Source of the DNA: Arthrobacter sp. TMP15
GTDB lineage: Bacteria; Actinomycetota; Actinomycetes; Actinomycetales; Micrococcaceae
Length of the DNA: 64,000 nt
Reading direction: 5' to 3'
Assembly: GCF_039529835.1 (NCBI RefSeq)
Contig: NZ_CP154262.1
Location: 1,364,001-1,428,000 of the forward strand
A model generated the notes under the pieces. That model had not been told where the DNA came from. It worked only from the letters and a program-made list of their open reading frames with translations, and did no database searches. Below are positions 51,938-60,822 of the stretch, in pieces. Every line of letters starts with the position of its first letter. Positions within the stretch are counted from its first letter, which is position 1. Made by a program: the position numbers and the translations under genes.

Positions 51938-51969
51938 TTGACGGTGGAGGATTGTGGAGTAATGTGGAG
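51938..51969 (+). promoter_or_regulatory. mraZ promoter with three MraZ-type boxes
   Basis: TTGACG (51938-51943) and TAATGT (51960-51965), 16 bases apart, form a promoter candidate. Three GTGGAG words at 51944, 51954 and 51964 are spaced exactly 10 bp and overlap it. MraZ proteins bind direct repeats of GTGGG/GTGGAG type with this spacing at their own promoters, so this is likely the autoregulatory site of the dcw operon. Confidence 0.7.
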
Positions 51970-52030
51970 CAGGTAAGAGGGGAATGGGTTGGAGTAGTTT
52001 CCAGACTCGACAAATGAAGGTGGTGGGGGA

Positions 52031-52462
52031 TTGTTTCTTGGAACACACTCACCGCGCCTTGATGAGAAGGGTCGGATCATTCTTCCCGCCAAGTTCCGGG
52101 AGGAACTAGCCAGCGGACTTGTCCTTACTAAGGGGCAGGAAAACTGCATTTACGTCTTCAGTGCACGAGAGTTTGAAAAAGTACTAGCCCAGATGCAGGA
52201 TGCTCCACTGTCCAACATGGCGGCACGGGATTACATTCGTATCTTTCTTTCTGGTGCGTCTGATGAAGTGCCAGACAAGCAAGGACGGGTGACAATCCCT
52301 GGAACCCTTCGTTCCTACGCCGGTCTCGAGAAGGAACTGGTGGTCATTGGCGCCGGCAGCCGGGCAGAGATCTGGGATGCAACTTCGTGGCATGCATATT
52401 TGGAAGCCAAGGAGAGCGGATTCTCGGCTACTGACGAAACAGCAATACCCGGCGTTAACTGA
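52031..52462 (+). CDS. mraZ: Transcriptional regulator MraZ
   Basis: A 143-residue protein with the duplicated AbrB-like MraZ fold. The two DNA-binding repeats are [21 protein letters not shown] and [21 protein letters not shown] (key residues D-x-K-G-R and D-x-Q-G-R). MraZ is a ring-forming repressor that controls the dcw operon in E. coli and other bacteria. The start is TTG at 52031, fixed by the family's N-terminus [11 protein letters not shown]; the ATG-less start with GGTGGTGGGGG just upstream should limit its own synthesis. Three GTGGAG boxes lie about 60-90 bases upstream. Confidence 0.95.
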   Translation: MFLGTHSPRLDEKGRIILPAKFREELASGLVLTKGQENCIYVFSAREFEKVLAQMQDAPLSNMAARDYIRIFLSGASDEVPDKQGRVTIPGTLRSYAGLEKELVVIGAGSRAEIWDATSWHAYLEAKESGFSATDETAIPGVN

Positions 52463-52847
52463 GGAAAGCCTCCTACGGGAAGTTTGCACAACATGAAGTA
52501 CCCGCAGTTGGAATAATTTGAAAAATCTCGTCTCGACGTAGCAGTTCCTTCGGCTTAGCAGGTGCTCTTGAATGAGATCTCCAGCCGCCCAGCAACACCA
52601 ATCCTGGCTCACCTTCCCCGGTGCCAGGCGTGGTAAGGCTCGGCGCGGAGGGGGATCTGGTTTAAGGACACGTATTCCAATCCTGCGGTTGCGTGAAGTG
52701 AACCAGCAAGGCCAGCTGACTAACGGAGGACAACTGTCCAATGTAAGGCTAGAAAAATTGCAGGATTAGATTTTCTTTTACCAGATTTAGATTTCCGCGA
52801 GGGTCCACAACCCCCTGCGATTTTGACCCAAGAGAAACGGAGTCGTG
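52463..52847 (+). ncRNA. Long leader between mraZ and rsmH, candidate mraW RNA element
   Basis: 385 bases in the operon without a supported gene. Actinobacteria carry a structured element called the mraW RNA motif in the leader of mraW (rsmH); this is the right place for it. Visible pieces are GGACAACTGTCC (52730-52741), CACC...GGTG pairs near 52610-52622 and the repeated AGATT words before the rsmH ribosome site. I cannot verify the consensus by eye, so the identity is inferred mainly from location. Confidence 0.35.
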
Positions 52848-53846
52848 ATGACGTCGGAACTGCCCACGCCACCTACGTCTGAACGCCACACTCCGGTTCT
52901 GAAAGATCGATGCGTAAACCTGTTGGCCCCAGCCTTTGAATTGGCCCGATCCGCCGGCCGCACTCCTGTGGTTATTGACGCCACCTTGGGGATGGGTGGG
53001 CACAGCGAAGCCATGCTGCAACGCTACCCGGACCTGCACCTGATCGGCATTGACAGGGACACAGAAGCGCTGGGGTTGGCAGGGGAGCGGTTGGCGCCCT
53101 TCCAGGACCGCACTGATCTAGTGCATGCGGTCTACGACGAGATCACCGAGGTGCTGGCTGATCTTGGTATTCCCAGTATTGACGGAATCCTCATGGATCT
53201 AGGTGTTTCATCACTTCAACTGGATGAGCGCGACCGCGGGTTTGCTTATTCCTTTGATGCGCCCCTTGACATGCGCATGGATACCAGTCGTGGCCAAACC
53301 GCAGCCGACATCCTTAACAGCTACTCGGAAGAAGACCTGGTGCGGATTATCCGCAAATGGGGCGAGGAAAAATTTGCCGGTCGCATCGCAAACCACATTG
53401 TGGCGGCCCGCGACAAGGCACCCCTGATGCGCACCGGTGAATTGGTGGAAATCATTCGCAATGTGGTGCCCTCAGGGGCCGCGCGGACAGGTGGACACCC
53501 AGCAAAACGAACCTTCCAAGCGTTACGCATTGAGGTTAACGAGGAGCTGAGTGCTCTCGATACAGCCATCCCGGCAGCGGTTGATGCCCTGGTTCTGCAC
53601 GGGCGTGCAGTTGTTATGTCATACCACTCTTTGGAAGACAAGATCGTCAAAGCTGTCTTCGCCGCAGGTTCACGTTCATCTGCTCCGGCAGGATTTCCCG
53701 TGGAGTTGGACGAGCACAAAGCGACACTTAAACGCCTCACCAAGGGCACCGAGATTCCCACGAGTGAAGAAATTGCAGAAAACCCCAGGGCCGCATCAGC
53801 GCGCCTTCGGGCAGTTGAAAAAATCAGGGTCGGGAGCGCCAAATGA
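52848..53846 (+). CDS. rsmH: 16S rRNA (cytosine-1402-N4)-methyltransferase RsmH
   Basis: A 332-residue SAM-dependent methyltransferase (older name MraW). [16 protein letters not shown] and [14 protein letters not shown] form the SAM site, [30 protein letters not shown] is the family's most conserved block (here given in parts), and [12 protein letters not shown] and [12 protein letters not shown] complete it. It methylates C1402 in the ribosomal P site. ATG 52848 follows GGAG by five bases; a GTG sits directly before it. It overlaps ftsL by four bases (ATGA). Confidence 0.95.
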   Translation: MTSELPTPPTSERHTPVLKDRCVNLLAPAFELARSAGRTPVVIDATLGMGGHSEAMLQRYPDLHLIGIDRDTEALGLAGERLAPFQDRTDLVHAVYDEITEVLADLGIPSIDGILMDLGVSSLQLDERDRGFAYSFDAPLDMRMDTSRGQTAADILNSYSEEDLVRIIRKWGEEKFAGRIANHIVAARDKAPLMRTGELVEIIRNVVPSGAARTGGHPAKRTFQALRIEVNEELSALDTAIPAAVDALVLHGRAVVMSYHSLEDKIVKAVFAAGSRSSAPAGFPVELDEHKATLKRLTKGTEIPTSEEIAENPRAASARLRAVEKIRVGSAK

Positions 53847-54523
53847 GCCAGCTTGCACCACGCACCACAGCGGTGACCGTAGGTAACAATGCCCGGGCCC
53901 TGAACATGCCAGTGGCTACCCCGGACGTTGGAGTAACAGCACCGAAACCGACGTCGTGGAAAGCCCGCGCCCCGCTGTCTCTGGTGGCCTCCGTTCCCAA
54001 GCGGAGCCGTTCCTCACTGGTGGTGATCTTGTTCTTGGTTGTCGTCGCCGCGCTGACTGTTGTCCTTGTGATGAGCATCTCCGTCACAAAAGGCCAATAT
54101 GAATTGGTGGGTTTGAAGAACCAGCAGTCTGACTTACTCAAGGCTAATCAAACGATGGAGCAGGAAATTGCTGCGAAGCAGGCGCCTCAGGAGCTTGTCT
54201 CCCGTGCTGCCGCGTTAGGCATGGTCCCTGCTGGTTCGACAGGGCAGATTGATGTACGGACCAAAAAAGTTAGTGGGTCTCCTCAGCCTGCCTCACCTGA
54301 CACCAAAGGCCTGGTGAGTATCCCACCTGCATTGATTGACAAGCCTGTGCCAGCGGCGGATACCCCACCAGCAGTTGTTCCACTGAGCCCGGGCGCAATT
54401 ACCCAGAAGGAGCAGGCTGCCCAGAAGGCTGCCGCCAAATCTGAGCCCGCGCCCGTACCAGCTACAGCGACTCCGGACCTTAACGGTGGAACCATACCGG
54501 CACCCAGCCAAAAGGACAGCTAA
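53843..54523 (+). CDS. ftsL: Cell division protein FtsL-like
   Basis: A 226-residue bitopic protein between rsmH and the FtsI gene, the invariant place of ftsL. A 55-residue cytoplasmic part with basic residues precedes one span (about 58-78, [20 protein letters not shown]), then a coiled-coil segment ([23 protein letters not shown]), as expected for FtsL, which bridges FtsB/FtsQ and FtsW/FtsI. The extracellular C-terminus is unusually long (about 90 residues) and rich in Pro/Ala, low-complexity. Assignment rests on topology and position because FtsL sequences diverge strongly. Confidence 0.85.
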   Translation: MSQLAPRTTAVTVGNNARALNMPVATPDVGVTAPKPTSWKARAPLSLVASVPKRSRSSLVVILFLVVVAALTVVLVMSISVTKGQYELVGLKNQQSDLLKANQTMEQEIAAKQAPQELVSRAAALGMVPAGSTGQIDVRTKKVSGSPQPASPDTKGLVSIPPALIDKPVPAADTPPAVVPLSPGAITQKEQAAQKAAAKSEPAPVPATATPDLNGGTIPAPSQKDS

Positions 54524-54594
54524 AGTTTAACCACTGTCATAACCGCGACGGGAAGTAGTGATCTTCCCAATGTCAAAACGCAAGGAAAACAGTA

Positions 54595-56415
54595 GTGGCA
54601 AACAAATCCATCAAGTCAGCACGTGGTGCTAAGCCACTACAACTGAATAAGGTTGGCCGCGGGCGGATGCGCGTCGGTTTTGTCTTTATGATGGCCCTAC
54701 TGCTTGTCATTGCTGGCCGGTTGGTCATGGTTCAAGGTCTAGACACTGCAAATATGGCCCAAGCTGCTGAAAATCAGCGCACGGTAGTACAAAAGTTACC
54801 CGCTGTTAGAGGCAAGATTATTGATGCCAAGGGTAAGGTTTTAGCCGAGAGTATTATTCGCTATAACATCACCGTCTCCCAGGTGAACATGGCAGAGTAC
54901 CCAACCTATAAGCACAGGACCGTTGATAAAAAAACGGGTAAGTCCAGCATTGAAAAGATCACCAAAGACGAAGGACTGCAGAAGTTAGCAGACCTACTGG
55001 GGCTGAAGTTCGAGGACGTAAAAAAGAACGCCACAGGAGATAAAAACTTCAATTACATTACCCAGGACGTCAGCCCGTTGCTTGAAAAGGACGTTGCTGA
55101 ACTGGGGATCCCCGGCATCTATTCCGAGGCAGTGACAAAACGCGTCTATCCCATGGGAGCCGTAGGTGGCCCCATCGTTGGTTTCGTCGATGCTGAGGGC
55201 ACGCCGTTGGCTGGCATTGAACAAACCATGAATGACAAACTCACCGGGATCGACGGAACCCGGACTTACCAAGCAGGTAAGAACGGCATCATCATTCCCA
55301 CCGCTCCCGTGCGGACCGAACCAGCGGTTGACGGTCAGACAGTGAAACTGACAATAGACCAAGACATTCAGTACTACGCACAGCAAGCTGCCCAGCAGCA
55401 AAAAGAACAGTACAATGCCAGTTGGGCCAGCATCAGTGTTATTGAAGTGAAGACCGGAAAAGTCATTGCGCTGGCCGACAGCGACTCCTATGACCCAAAT
55501 AACGTTGGGGCCGCCGACAAAGCCAACGTCGGCTCACGCACGGTGAGTTCAGTGGTTGAGCCGGGGTCAACCAGTAAAATCATGACAGCCGCAGCTTTGG
55601 TTCAAGAGGGTCTGGCCACTCCTATGAGCCAATATCTTGTGCCACCTACGTTAAACATTGATGGACAGAACTTCTCCGATTCCTTTGTACATGGAACTGA
55701 GCAGCGCACACTGGCGGGCATCATTGCCGATTCAATGAACACGGGAACTGTGATGGCGGGCTCCAAGCTGAGTCTTAAGCAACGCTATGACTACATGCGA
55801 AAATTTGGTGTGGGCGAAAAAACCGGAATAGCTCTTCCCGGCGAAAGCCCCGGTATTTTGGCCGACTGGCAGAACTGGGATGGTCGCCAACGCTATACGG
55901 TGTTGTTCGGGCAGGGCGTAGCGCAGACACCTTTGCAAACAACCATGATCTTCCAGACGGTTGCCAACAACGGTGTGCGGCTTAAGCCGGCGATCATTGA
56001 CTCATTCACCGCAGCTGACGGTGCAGTGCAGAGCGTCCCGCAGGCCCCGGGAGTGGAAGTCATCAGCCCGGCAACAGCGCAATCAGCCAGGGACATGCTT
56101 GAAGGTGTTGTCACCATGAGCGATTACAAGGTTGTCAACATCCCCGGTTACCGCACAGGCGGCAAAACAGGAACCGCTGAGGCCCCGGCAGATAATGGTG
56201 TGGGTTTTGACGGCTACACCTCCTCATTTATCGGGATGGCTCCCATGGAGGATCCCAAGTATGTGGTTGGTATTACTGTCCAACGCCCGCAAGGAAGCAT
56301 CTATGGAGTCACCCAGGGGTATACCTTTAATCAGGTCATGGGGCAGGTGTTGCGCAGCTACGATGTTCCGCCGTCAACCACACCGCCGGTAAAGCTCCCA
56401 AAGTTCTACAAATGA
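54595..56415 (+). CDS. ftsI: Division-specific class B penicillin-binding protein (FtsI/PBP3)
   Basis: A 606-residue septal transpeptidase. One N-terminal span (about 25-45) anchors it, an N-terminal pedestal domain with RGKIIDAKGKVLAES follows, and the catalytic domain has S325-T-S-K328 (in VEPGSTSKIMTA), S380-M-N and K524-T-G. It cross-links peptidoglycan at the septum together with FtsW. No PASTA domain is present at the C-terminus, which ends PPVKLPKFYK. GTG 54595 follows AAGGAAAACAGTA. The gene starts 71 bases after ftsL. Confidence 0.95.
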   Translation: MANKSIKSARGAKPLQLNKVGRGRMRVGFVFMMALLLVIAGRLVMVQGLDTANMAQAAENQRTVVQKLPAVRGKIIDAKGKVLAESIIRYNITVSQVNMAEYPTYKHRTVDKKTGKSSIEKITKDEGLQKLADLLGLKFEDVKKNATGDKNFNYITQDVSPLLEKDVAELGIPGIYSEAVTKRVYPMGAVGGPIVGFVDAEGTPLAGIEQTMNDKLTGIDGTRTYQAGKNGIIIPTAPVRTEPAVDGQTVKLTIDQDIQYYAQQAAQQQKEQYNASWASISVIEVKTGKVIALADSDSYDPNNVGAADKANVGSRTVSSVVEPGSTSKIMTAAALVQEGLATPMSQYLVPPTLNIDGQNFSDSFVHGTEQRTLAGIIADSMNTGTVMAGSKLSLKQRYDYMRKFGVGEKTGIALPGESPGILADWQNWDGRQRYTVLFGQGVAQTPLQTTMIFQTVANNGVRLKPAIIDSFTAADGAVQSVPQAPGVEVISPATAQSARDMLEGVVTMSDYKVVNIPGYRTGGKTGTAEAPADNGVGFDGYTSSFIGMAPMEDPKYVVGITVQRPQGSIYGVTQGYTFNQVMGQVLRSYDVPPSTTPPVKLPKFYK

Positions 56416-56460
56416 TGTTCCCGCTGATGGGTTCCGCACTGGTAGCCCAAAGAAACGTCA

Positions 56461-58209
56461 ATGCACTCTATGCAAGCAAAGGATTCTAAAGAAGTGCCTG
56501 TAAATAATTCGTCTGCCCCCCTGCGTCCCAGTCACCGCGGGTCAGTAACGCTGGCGCAGCTGGCCGAGGTCGTGGGTGCTGAACGCGAGGGAGGTATTGA
56601 GCCCGTGACAGTGAATGGTGTCAGCTTGGACTCGCGCACTATATGTGCCGGTGATCTCTATGTTGCCTTGCCAGGAACACGGGCTCATGGCGCGCAATTC
56701 GCCGCGCAGGCCGTAGCCGGAGGCGCTATCGCGATTTTAACGGACCATGCAGGCGCGGAAGTTCTAGGGAAGGCTTGCGCGGTGCCTGTTCTGACAGTGG
56801 CGGACCCTCGTGCAGTCACTGGAGTACTTGCCGCCACTATCTATGGCACCTGTGCCGGGACTGCAGGGGAGTCCGGGGGCGGCGCTTTGGAAAACGCTTT
56901 GGAAAACATGGACTTGTTTGGGGTGACAGGCACCAACGGAAAAACAACCACAACTTACTTCCTGAACTCTCTTTTGAAAGCACAGGGAAAAACGACCGGG
57001 CTAATTGGCACCATCGAGATCTTAGCTGGCAGTGAATCCATCCCCAGCAAGCTCACAACACCGGAGTCCACGGATGTGCACGCTCTTTTAGCCGTGATGG
57101 CTGAAAGAGGCCTCGGTGCCGCATCAATGGAGGTCTCCTCCCATGCACTAGCCTTTGGCCGGGTCGACTCAGTGGTGTTTGACGTGGCTGGATTCACCAA
57201 CCTCACCCAGGATCATCTTGACCTCCACGGAGGCATGGAAGAGTATTTTGCCACCAAGGCGGCCCTTTTCACCCCCGCGCATGCAGGGGCGGCTGTCATA
57301 ACAATTGATGACGCCTGGGGTCAGCGGATGGCGCGCACCAGCACGGTGCCTACAGTGACTCTTTCAACTCTCAAGCATGCGGCTACAGAAGGTAGCGCCG
57401 ACTGGCAGGTTCAGGACATCCGCCGGGACGGGATAGGATCCCGCTTTAACCTCTGCGGTCCGGATGGCGCAACTCTCACGGTCCGCACTGGGCTGCCGGG
57501 AGAGTTCAATGTCTCCAACGCAGCCCTTGCGTTACTCATGGTTCTCACCCGCCTGCTGGCCGTTGCCACGGAAGAAGATTCCGGCGTCGTCCGCTATGGA
57601 AGCAAGAGTGCCAAAGACGTTGTGACAGAGCTACAATCAGTGCTTGACGCCCATGACCCGTTTACGATCGAGGTCCCCGGACGCATGCAGCTCATCGGCA
57701 CAGCACCGGTTGCCGTGGTTGATTTTGCGCATAATCCGGATGCACTGAAGCGGGCGCTGGCGGCAGTGCGCCCGGACTCCCCGGCTGCCAAGGTGATAGT
57801 TGTCTTTGGCGCTACCGGAGAGCGTGATGTCACCAAGCGTCCGCTGATGGGTGCCGTCGTTGCCAGGGGTGCAGACGTGGTTATTATTACCGACGATGAC
57901 CCGCATGACGAAGATCCGGCGGCAATTCGTGCCGACGTGCTGGCCGGAGCCCGTGAAACTAACGAACAAGAGTGCTTGGGACGAGTTGTGGAGGAACATG
58001 GTTCACGGGCAGCCGCGATCGAACGCGCCGTGGAACTTGCTAGGGCCGAGGACGTGATTCTGGTGGCTGGACGCGGCCACGAAATCTATCAAGAGGTCAA
58101 AGGAGTCAATATTTCTCTCGATGACAGGGTGGAGTTGCGGGCAGCCCTGACTTCCCACGGATTCCCGCTCAGTGGAGCAAGCAAGATAGAATCCTCAACT
58201 AATGATTGA
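56461..58209 (+). CDS. murE: UDP-MurNAc-L-Ala-D-Glu--amino acid ligase MurE, probably L-lysine type
   Basis: A 582-residue Mur ligase adding the third residue of the stem peptide. The ATP site is GVTGTNGKTTTTYFLNSLL, HAxxMEVSSHAL-type sequence follows (ASMEVSSHALAF) and the central HNPDALKRAL block is complete. The specificity motif is D479-D-P-H482 instead of the DNPR of meso-diaminopimelate enzymes, which points to a diamino acid other than DAP, in line with L-Lys peptidoglycan of Arthrobacter. The N-terminus has an extra 20 residues before the fold. It overlaps murF by eight bases. Confidence 0.94.
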   Translation: MHSMQAKDSKEVPVNNSSAPLRPSHRGSVTLAQLAEVVGAEREGGIEPVTVNGVSLDSRTICAGDLYVALPGTRAHGAQFAAQAVAGGAIAILTDHAGAEVLGKACAVPVLTVADPRAVTGVLAATIYGTCAGTAGESGGGALENALENMDLFGVTGTNGKTTTTYFLNSLLKAQGKTTGLIGTIEILAGSESIPSKLTTPESTDVHALLAVMAERGLGAASMEVSSHALAFGRVDSVVFDVAGFTNLTQDHLDLHGGMEEYFATKAALFTPAHAGAAVITIDDAWGQRMARTSTVPTVTLSTLKHAATEGSADWQVQDIRRDGIGSRFNLCGPDGATLTVRTGLPGEFNVSNAALALLMVLTRLLAVATEEDSGVVRYGSKSAKDVVTELQSVLDAHDPFTIEVPGRMQLIGTAPVAVVDFAHNPDALKRALAAVRPDSPAAKVIVVFGATGERDVTKRPLMGAVVARGADVVIITDDDPHDEDPAAIRADVLAGARETNEQECLGRVVEEHGSRAAAIERAVELARAEDVILVAGRGHEIYQEVKGVNISLDDRVELRAALTSHGFPLSGASKIESSTND

Positions 58210-59713
58210 AATTTCCGCGGCACAGATTGCCGAACTGACCCAAGGCACACTTTCCTTCGGCACTGATCCGGCCATGCTGTTGGACGTGGCAAAGATTGCA
58301 ACCGACTCTCGAGATGTGACTCCGGGCAGTATGTACGTGGCTAAAGCTGGGGAAAATACTGATGGACACGGCTTTATTGCCGCTGCCTTTGAAGCCGGTG
58401 CTGTGCTGGCACTGGCCGAACGCACGCCGCCCGCGGACGACGCCGGAGGTGTGTTTCCAGCTGTTGTCGTCACCGACGCTGTGCTTGCAATGGGGACGCT
58501 GGCGGCCGAGGTTGTCCGCAGGATTCGGGCGCACTCGCCACTGAGCGTCATCGGCATCACCGGGTCAGCCGGCAAGACCACCACGAAGGACTTGTTGTCT
58601 GGAATACTAGCCACCGAGGGCCCTACCGTAGCGCCGGTGGGTTCCTATAACGGTGAAGTCGGTGTCCCCATGACAGTGTTTCGGGCCGTTGAGGGTACGC
58701 GGTATCTGATCATTGAAATGGGCGCCACAAAGATGGGCCAGATTTCATATCTTAGTAAGATCGTGAACCCTGATCTCGGTGTTGTCCTGTGTGTGGGAAG
58801 TGCGCACGCGGGGGAGTTTGGCTCCATAGAGAACATTGCGGTTGCTAAGGGGGAGCTGGTTGCAGCGCTAACCCCGCGGGGCCGGGCCGTGCTGAACTAC
58901 GATGACGGTAGAGTCCGGAGCATGGCTGCCCGTTCAGGGGCGCCCGTGACGTTCTTCAGCAGCGCTGATGCACCAGAAACTGACGTGCCCGGTGGCGCCG
59001 AATTCTTGCAGGCACGTAACGTGCACACGGATGCGGATGGTCAGCCAGTTTTTGATCTAGCCTTTCCAGACCGGATAGAAACGCTAAAAGTGCAGAGCAA
59101 ACTACTCGGCTTGCACCATGTCACAAATTTATTGGCTGCAGCTTCAGCCGCACATGTCCTCGGCGTTTCCCCTGAGCGTATTGCCTTCTCACTTAGTGAG
59201 CAGCGTGCGGTAAGTAGGTACAGGATGGAACGCACGGACCGTAGTGACGGCGTGAGCATTGTTAATGACGCTTATAACGCCAACCCGGAGTCCATGCGTG
59301 CAGCACTGCGTACTCTGGCCGAGCTCGGCGGAAGCGGAGCGCGCCGTACCTGGGCAGTGCTGGGTGAAATGCTTGAGCTGGGCGAGAGCTCAGTGCTGGA
59401 TCATGACGCGGTTGGCCGGGTGGCCGTTCGGCTGAATATCTCTCGGCTGATTGTTGTTGGGGCCGGAGCCCGTGCCATGCACGTGGGCGCCGTCATGGAA
59501 GGCTCATGGGGAAACGAATCCATGTTTGTTCCCGACGCGGAAGCCGCTTACGCCCTACTTTCCGCCGAGCTGGCACCGGGAGACATTGTTTTAGTTAAGT
59601 CTTCGAATGGCGCCGGACTGCGGTTCCTAGGTGATCGGATAGCATTACCCACGGGGAACAACCCCGCAAATACTAGTGACCCTACCCCAGGCGAAAGGAC
59701 CTCCAAGCCATGA
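58202..59713 (+). CDS. murF: UDP-MurNAc-tripeptide--D-alanyl-D-alanine ligase MurF
   Basis: A 503-residue ligase that adds D-Ala-D-Ala to complete the pentapeptide. ATP site GITGSAGKTTTKDLLSGIL, the SYNGEVGVPMTVF motif and IIEMGATKMGQISYL characteristic of MurF, and NDAYNANPESMRAAL in the C-terminal domain are all present. The start ATG 58202 is eight bases before the murE stop, so the two are translationally coupled; the end overlaps mraY by four bases. All blocks are intact, so an active enzyme is expected. Confidence 0.95.
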   Translation: MIEISAAQIAELTQGTLSFGTDPAMLLDVAKIATDSRDVTPGSMYVAKAGENTDGHGFIAAAFEAGAVLALAERTPPADDAGGVFPAVVVTDAVLAMGTLAAEVVRRIRAHSPLSVIGITGSAGKTTTKDLLSGILATEGPTVAPVGSYNGEVGVPMTVFRAVEGTRYLIIEMGATKMGQISYLSKIVNPDLGVVLCVGSAHAGEFGSIENIAVAKGELVAALTPRGRAVLNYDDGRVRSMAARSGAPVTFFSSADAPETDVPGGAEFLQARNVHTDADGQPVFDLAFPDRIETLKVQSKLLGLHHVTNLLAAASAAHVLGVSPERIAFSLSEQRAVSRYRMERTDRSDGVSIVNDAYNANPESMRAALRTLAELGGSGARRTWAVLGEMLELGESSVLDHDAVGRVAVRLNISRLIVVGAGARAMHVGAVMEGSWGNESMFVPDAEAAYALLSAELAPGDIVLVKSSNGAGLRFLGDRIALPTGNNPANTSDPTPGERTSKP

Positions 59714-60822
59714 TTGCATTGCTCATCGGTGCCGGCTTGGCCTTGGCCTTTGCCATGGTCGGCACTCCCATATTCATTCGATTCCTTGTTAAACAAGGTT
59801 ACGGACAGATCATCCGAGAAGATGGTCCCACCACGCACCAGATCAAACGAGGTACCCCCACCATGGGTGGCACGATCGTTGTTGGCGCCGTGGTTGCTGC
59901 CTATTTCATCACGCATTTAATCGTCTGGCTGATTAACCCTGGCACTTCTGGACCAACTGCGTCCGGTCTGCTCATGATCTACCTGATGGTGGGTATGGGA
60001 TTGGTTGGGTTCTTGGATGACTTCCTGAAGATCACCAAACAACACAACACCGGGCTGAATCCCAAAGGCAAGCTTATTGGCCAGGCTGTTGTAGGCATCT
60101 CCTTCGCTATTATGGCGTTGGGGTTCCCGAACAGTTCTGGGCGCACCCCGGCCAGTACGTTCATCTCCTTTGCGCGGGACATCCCCTCGTTGAACCTGGC
60201 ATTTGCCGGGGCAGGCTTAGGCGTGGTGTTGTTTGTGATTTGGTCAAACCTGATCATTACTGCAGCCACGAACGGTGTGAACCTCACTGACGGGCTTGAC
60301 GGTCTGGCCACAGGGGCTTCGATCCTCGTTTTTGGCGCCTACACACTCATCGGTCTCTGGCAGAGTAGCCAGGCCTGCGGATCCCGCAAAGTACCTTCCG
60401 AAACCGTTTGCTATGAAGTTCGGGATCCGTTGGATTTGTCCCTACTTGCCGTGATCATGTTTGCCGCACTGATCGGCTTCCTGTGGTGGAATACCTCTCC
60501 CGCCAAGATTTTCATGGGCGACACCGGATCGCTGGCCATTGGCGGCGCCATGGCGGGGTTTGCCATTCTCTCCCGCACCGAAATTCTGCTGGCAATCATT
60601 GGCGGACTCTTCGTCCTCATTGCCCTCTCCGTCATCATCCAGGTTGGTTTCTTCAAGCTTTCCAAAGGTAAACGAGTCTTCTTGATGGCACCTCTGCAAC
60701 ACCACTTCGAGCTCAAGGGCTGGAAGGAAGTCACTGTTGTTGTCAGGTTCTGGATTCTGGCAGGACTGATGGTGGCTGTGGGCCTCGGTGCCTTCTACGC
60801 TGAATGGATTGTCCGACTGTGA
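59710..60822 (+). CDS. mraY: Phospho-N-acetylmuramoyl-pentapeptide transferase MraY
   Basis: A 370-residue integral membrane enzyme with about ten hydrophobic spans. It transfers phospho-MurNAc-pentapeptide to undecaprenyl phosphate, giving lipid I. The loop motifs GTPTMGGT, GFLDDFLKITKQHNTGLNPKGKL (catalytic aspartates DD), NLTDGLDGLA, and MAPLQHHFELKGW are intact; the longer one is listed as contiguous family block only by its ends G-F-L-D-D and P-K-G-K-L. ATGA overlap with murF. Next comes murD, overlapping. Confidence 0.95.
   Translation: MIALLIGAGLALAFAMVGTPIFIRFLVKQGYGQIIREDGPTTHQIKRGTPTMGGTIVVGAVVAAYFITHLIVWLINPGTSGPTASGLLMIYLMVGMGLVGFLDDFLKITKQHNTGLNPKGKLIGQAVVGISFAIMALGFPNSSGRTPASTFISFARDIPSLNLAFAGAGLGVVLFVIWSNLIITAATNGVNLTDGLDGLATGASILVFGAYTLIGLWQSSQACGSRKVPSETVCYEVRDPLDLSLLAVIMFAALIGFLWWNTSPAKIFMGDTGSLAIGGAMAGFAILSRTEILLAIIGGLFVLIALSVIIQVGFFKLSKGKRVFLMAPLQHHFELKGWKEVTVVVRFWILAGLMVAVGLGAFYAEWIVRL

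Larger units (their letters stand above)
51044..52030. other. Long non-coding region upstream of the dcw cluster
   Basis: Nearly 1 kb without a gene I can support. It holds degenerate CAGTAGGCACC-like repeats (51054-51110), four 14-bp tandem units (51252-51307), a middle part without visible structure, and the mraZ promoter with three GTGGAG boxes (51938-51969). A 225-residue open frame on the minus strand (51375-52052) has no family resemblance and overlaps the promoter. Confidence 0.55.

Noticed and set aside
51375-52052. 225-residue open frame on the minus strand upstream of mraZ
   Set aside because: Translation is Ser/Pro/Arg-rich with no family resemblance, it lacks a convincing ribosome site and it covers the mraZ promoter and start.
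52572-52769. 65-residue open frame in the mraZ-rsmH gap
   Set aside because: Basic low-information sequence without a ribosome site; the gap is better explained as a leader.
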